DNA of 64,000 bases from assembly GCF_900109685.1 (NCBI RefSeq), contig NZ_FOBB01000008.1, forward strand, positions 62,001-126,000, written 5' to 3'. Both the position numbers and the translations under genes were made by a program. Origin of the DNA: Chitinophaga rupis (lineage in GTDB: Bacteria; Bacteroidota; Bacteroidia; Chitinophagales; Chitinophagaceae). Of this stretch, positions 62,441-64,000 are shown in pieces (position 1 is the stretch's first letter; every line of letters starts with the position of its first letter). Below the pieces are notes generated by a model that was given only the letters and a program-made list of their open reading frames with translations, did no database searches and had not been told where the DNA came from.

Positions 62441-64000
62441 ATGAAAAAAATAGCCACGCTCTTTGTGCTCACGTTTTCCATCTGCAGGTGCTTGCAGGCA
62501 CAGCAGGCACACAATCCCATCATTTATACAGATGTACCGGATCTGTCCATGATCCGCGTTGGAGACACTTATTATATGAGCAGCACCACCATGCATATGA
62601 GCCCGGGCCTGCCCATTATGAAATCCAAAGACCTGGTTAACTGGCAAATTGTTAGCTATGCCTATGATGTGCTGGATGATGTGGATGCGCTGAACCTTGC
62701 CAATGGCCAAAGCACCTATGGCAGGGGCTCCTGGGCCAGCAGCCTGCGTTACCATAATGGGGTTTATTATGTAAGCACTTTTGCCGGAACTACCAATAAA
62801 ACCTATATCTATTCCACCAGGGATATTGAAAAAGGGCCCTGGAAAGCGGTTTCATTCAAACCGTCTTTACATGATCATTCCCTGTTCTTTGATGATGATG
62901 GCCGTGTATACATGCTGTATGGCGGTGGCAAAATAATGCTGGCGGAGCTGAATGCAGACCTCTCAGGGCTTAAGCCGGGCGCTGCCGGCCAGGTGATCAT
63001 TGAAAATGCCAGCGCACCTGCCGGCACAGATATAGGTTTGCCTTCAGAAGGATCTCAGCTGTTCAAAATTAACGGGAAGTATTACCTGTTCAATATCTGC
63101 TGGCCCAGGGGCGGCATGCGTACCGTGATCATTCACCGGGCAGATAAAATTACCGGTCCTTATGAAGGCCGCGTTGCCTTGCAGGACAAAGGTGTAGCAC
63201 AGGGAGGCCTTATCAACACACCAGCGGGGGATTGGTATGCTTACCTGTTCCGCGACTTTGGCGCCGTGGGGCGTATTCCCTATTGGGTGCCTGTAAAATG
63301 GCAGGATGGCTGGCCGGTGCTGGGCAATAACGGCAAAGTGCCCGATTCTTTAGATCTTCCTGCAAACAAAAGCCTGGATCCGGGCATTGTGGCTTCAGAT
63401 GAGTTTAGCCGCAAGCCGGGAGAAGCCCCGCTGCCGCTGGTTTGGCAGTGGAACCATAATCCTGACAACAGCCGCTGGTCGCTTAGCCGGCGCCCGGGTT
63501 ACCTGCGGCTCACTACCGGCAGAGTGGATACCACGCTGCTGCTGGCGCGTAATACGCTCACGCAAAGAACATTCGGTCCTTTCTCATCCGGTGTAACAGC
63601 TATCGATGTAGTGAACATGAAGGATGGTGATTGTGCGGGGCTCATATTATTACAGCAAAAATACGGCTGGGTGGGCGTAAAGGCAGCAGGGAGCGCCCGG
63701 TCGGTGGTGATGGTAAGCGCGGAATCCGGCTCGCCTGTGGAGCTGCAAAGCATCCCGCTTACGCAGCATACCGTGTACCTGAAAGCTGACTGTGATTTTA
63801 AAGACAAGGCTGATAAAGCTTATTTTTATTTTTCTTTAGATGGCACATCCTGGACAAAGATCGGCGCAGCCCTGCAAATGTCCTATACCATACCGCATTT
63901 TATGGGCTACCGCTTTGGATTATTTAATTATGCTACAAAAAGTCCCGGCGGGTTTGTAGATTTCGATTTCTTTCGTATAAGCGATAAGGTTGCCTCTGAA
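62441..64000 (+). CDS. secreted GH43-family glycoside hydrolase, 3'-truncated by window edge
   Basis: An open frame of 520 codons running off the window end. It has a signal peptide to about residue 20. The five-bladed propeller starts at NPIIYTDVPDLSMIRVGD (catalytic base candidate Asp34), with HDHSLFFDDDG (Asp145) and the acid Glu203 in PSEGSQLF. From about residue 330 a beta-sandwich domain follows (DEFSRKPGEAPLPLVWQWN), as in GH43 proteins with a C-terminal GH43_C2-type domain. It is probably a beta-xylosidase or arabinofuranosidase working with the GH51 enzyme encoded upstream. The stop codon lies beyond the window. Confidence 0.92.
   Translation, partial: MKKIATLFVLTFSICRCLQAQQAHNPIIYTDVPDLSMIRVGDTYYMSSTTMHMSPGLPIMKSKDLVNWQIVSYAYDVLDDVDALNLANGQSTYGRGSWASSLRYHNGVYYVSTFAGTTNKTYIYSTRDIEKGPWKAVSFKPSLHDHSLFFDDDGRVYMLYGGGKIMLAELNADLSGLKPGAAGQVIIENASAPAGTDIGLPSEGSQLFKINGKYYLFNICWPRGGMRTVIIHRADKITGPYEGRVALQDKGVAQGGLINTPAGDWYAYLFRDFGAVGRIPYWVPVKWQDGWPVLGNNGKVPDSLDLPANKSLDPGIVASDEFSRKPGEAPLPLVWQWNHNPDNSRWSLSRRPGYLRLTTGRVDTTLLLARNTLTQRTFGPFSSGVTAIDVVNMKDGDCAGLILLQQKYGWVGVKAAGSARSVVMVSAESGSPVELQSIPLTQHTVYLKADCDFKDKADKAYFYFSLDGTSWTKIGAALQMSYTIPHFMGYRFGLFNYATKSPGGFVDFDFFRISDKVASE

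Noticed and set aside
1..64000. CRISPR arrays, tRNA or rRNA genes, insertion sequences
   Set aside because: No regularly spaced direct repeats, cloverleaf-like segments, rRNA-like conserved blocks or transposase frames were seen by reading.

Overview
The window reads as a chromosomal segment of a Bacteroidota bacterium, most likely a Chitinophaga-like member of the Chitinophagaceae. The evidence is a SusC/SusD pair behind an ECF sigma/FecR pair, TAnnTTTG-type -7 promoter boxes, lipobox lipoproteins, a lanthipeptide-type precursor with a Bacteroidota-style leader, and a moderate G+C content. No rRNA, tRNA, CRISPR array, insertion sequence or phage gene was recognised. Gene calls rest on translation and motif reading; no database search was run.

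Layout. 1-3.35 kb: the 3' two thirds of an RND efflux permease and its lipoprotein adaptor. 3.8-7.1 kb: a CheB-CheR-PAS-histidine kinase fusion. 7.2-13.2 kb: a small Ig-like lipoprotein, a Tat-exported amidase, a class V aminotransferase, and a membrane protein/zinc protease pair. 13.2-14.1 kb: a sparse region ending in a 59-residue RiPP precursor with its own promoter and terminator. 14.2-15.2 kb: an old yellow enzyme. 15.7-25.4 kb: a compact Tc-toxin-like locus, made of a TPR-fronted TcA-like protein, a fused TcB-TcC (SpvB-Rhs) protein ending in an HExxH domain, and a tiny downstream ORF. 25.4-30.3 kb: a secreted GH18-like protein, a TetR regulator with a Tet(X)-like flavoprotein, a secreted esterase and a zinc-protease lipoprotein. 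30.4-35.2 kb: a membrane-anchored trypsin-like protease translationally coupled to a secreted protein. 35.2-38.4 kb: an orphan LacI-type operator/promoter, a TlpA-type thioredoxin, a proline-iminopeptidase-like lipoprotein and a GNAT. 38.6-48.6 kb: sigma factor, FecR, SusC, SusD, a TlpA-domain protein and an alpha/beta hydrolase. 48.7-60.1 kb: two receiver-only response regulators, UvrA2, AraC plus a hydrolase, MsrA, a DUF2383 protein, HxlR/SDR, a GNAT, TerC and a class C beta-lactamase-fold hydrolase. 60.4-64 kb: a GH51 arabinofuranosidase and a GH43 enzyme cut by the window end.

How it fits together. The Tc-like locus is the most striking part. The first protein keeps the TcA translocation-helix and TcB-docking end but replaces the large receptor-binding shell with TPR repeats. 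The second supplies the cocoon and a putative metallopeptidase cargo. The SusC/D locus and the GH51/GH43 pair are nutrient-acquisition functions typical of polymer degraders. Several regulator/effector pairs (TetR/Tet(X)-like, HxlR/SDR, AraC/hydrolase) look like small-molecule response modules, and two carry visible inverted-repeat operators.
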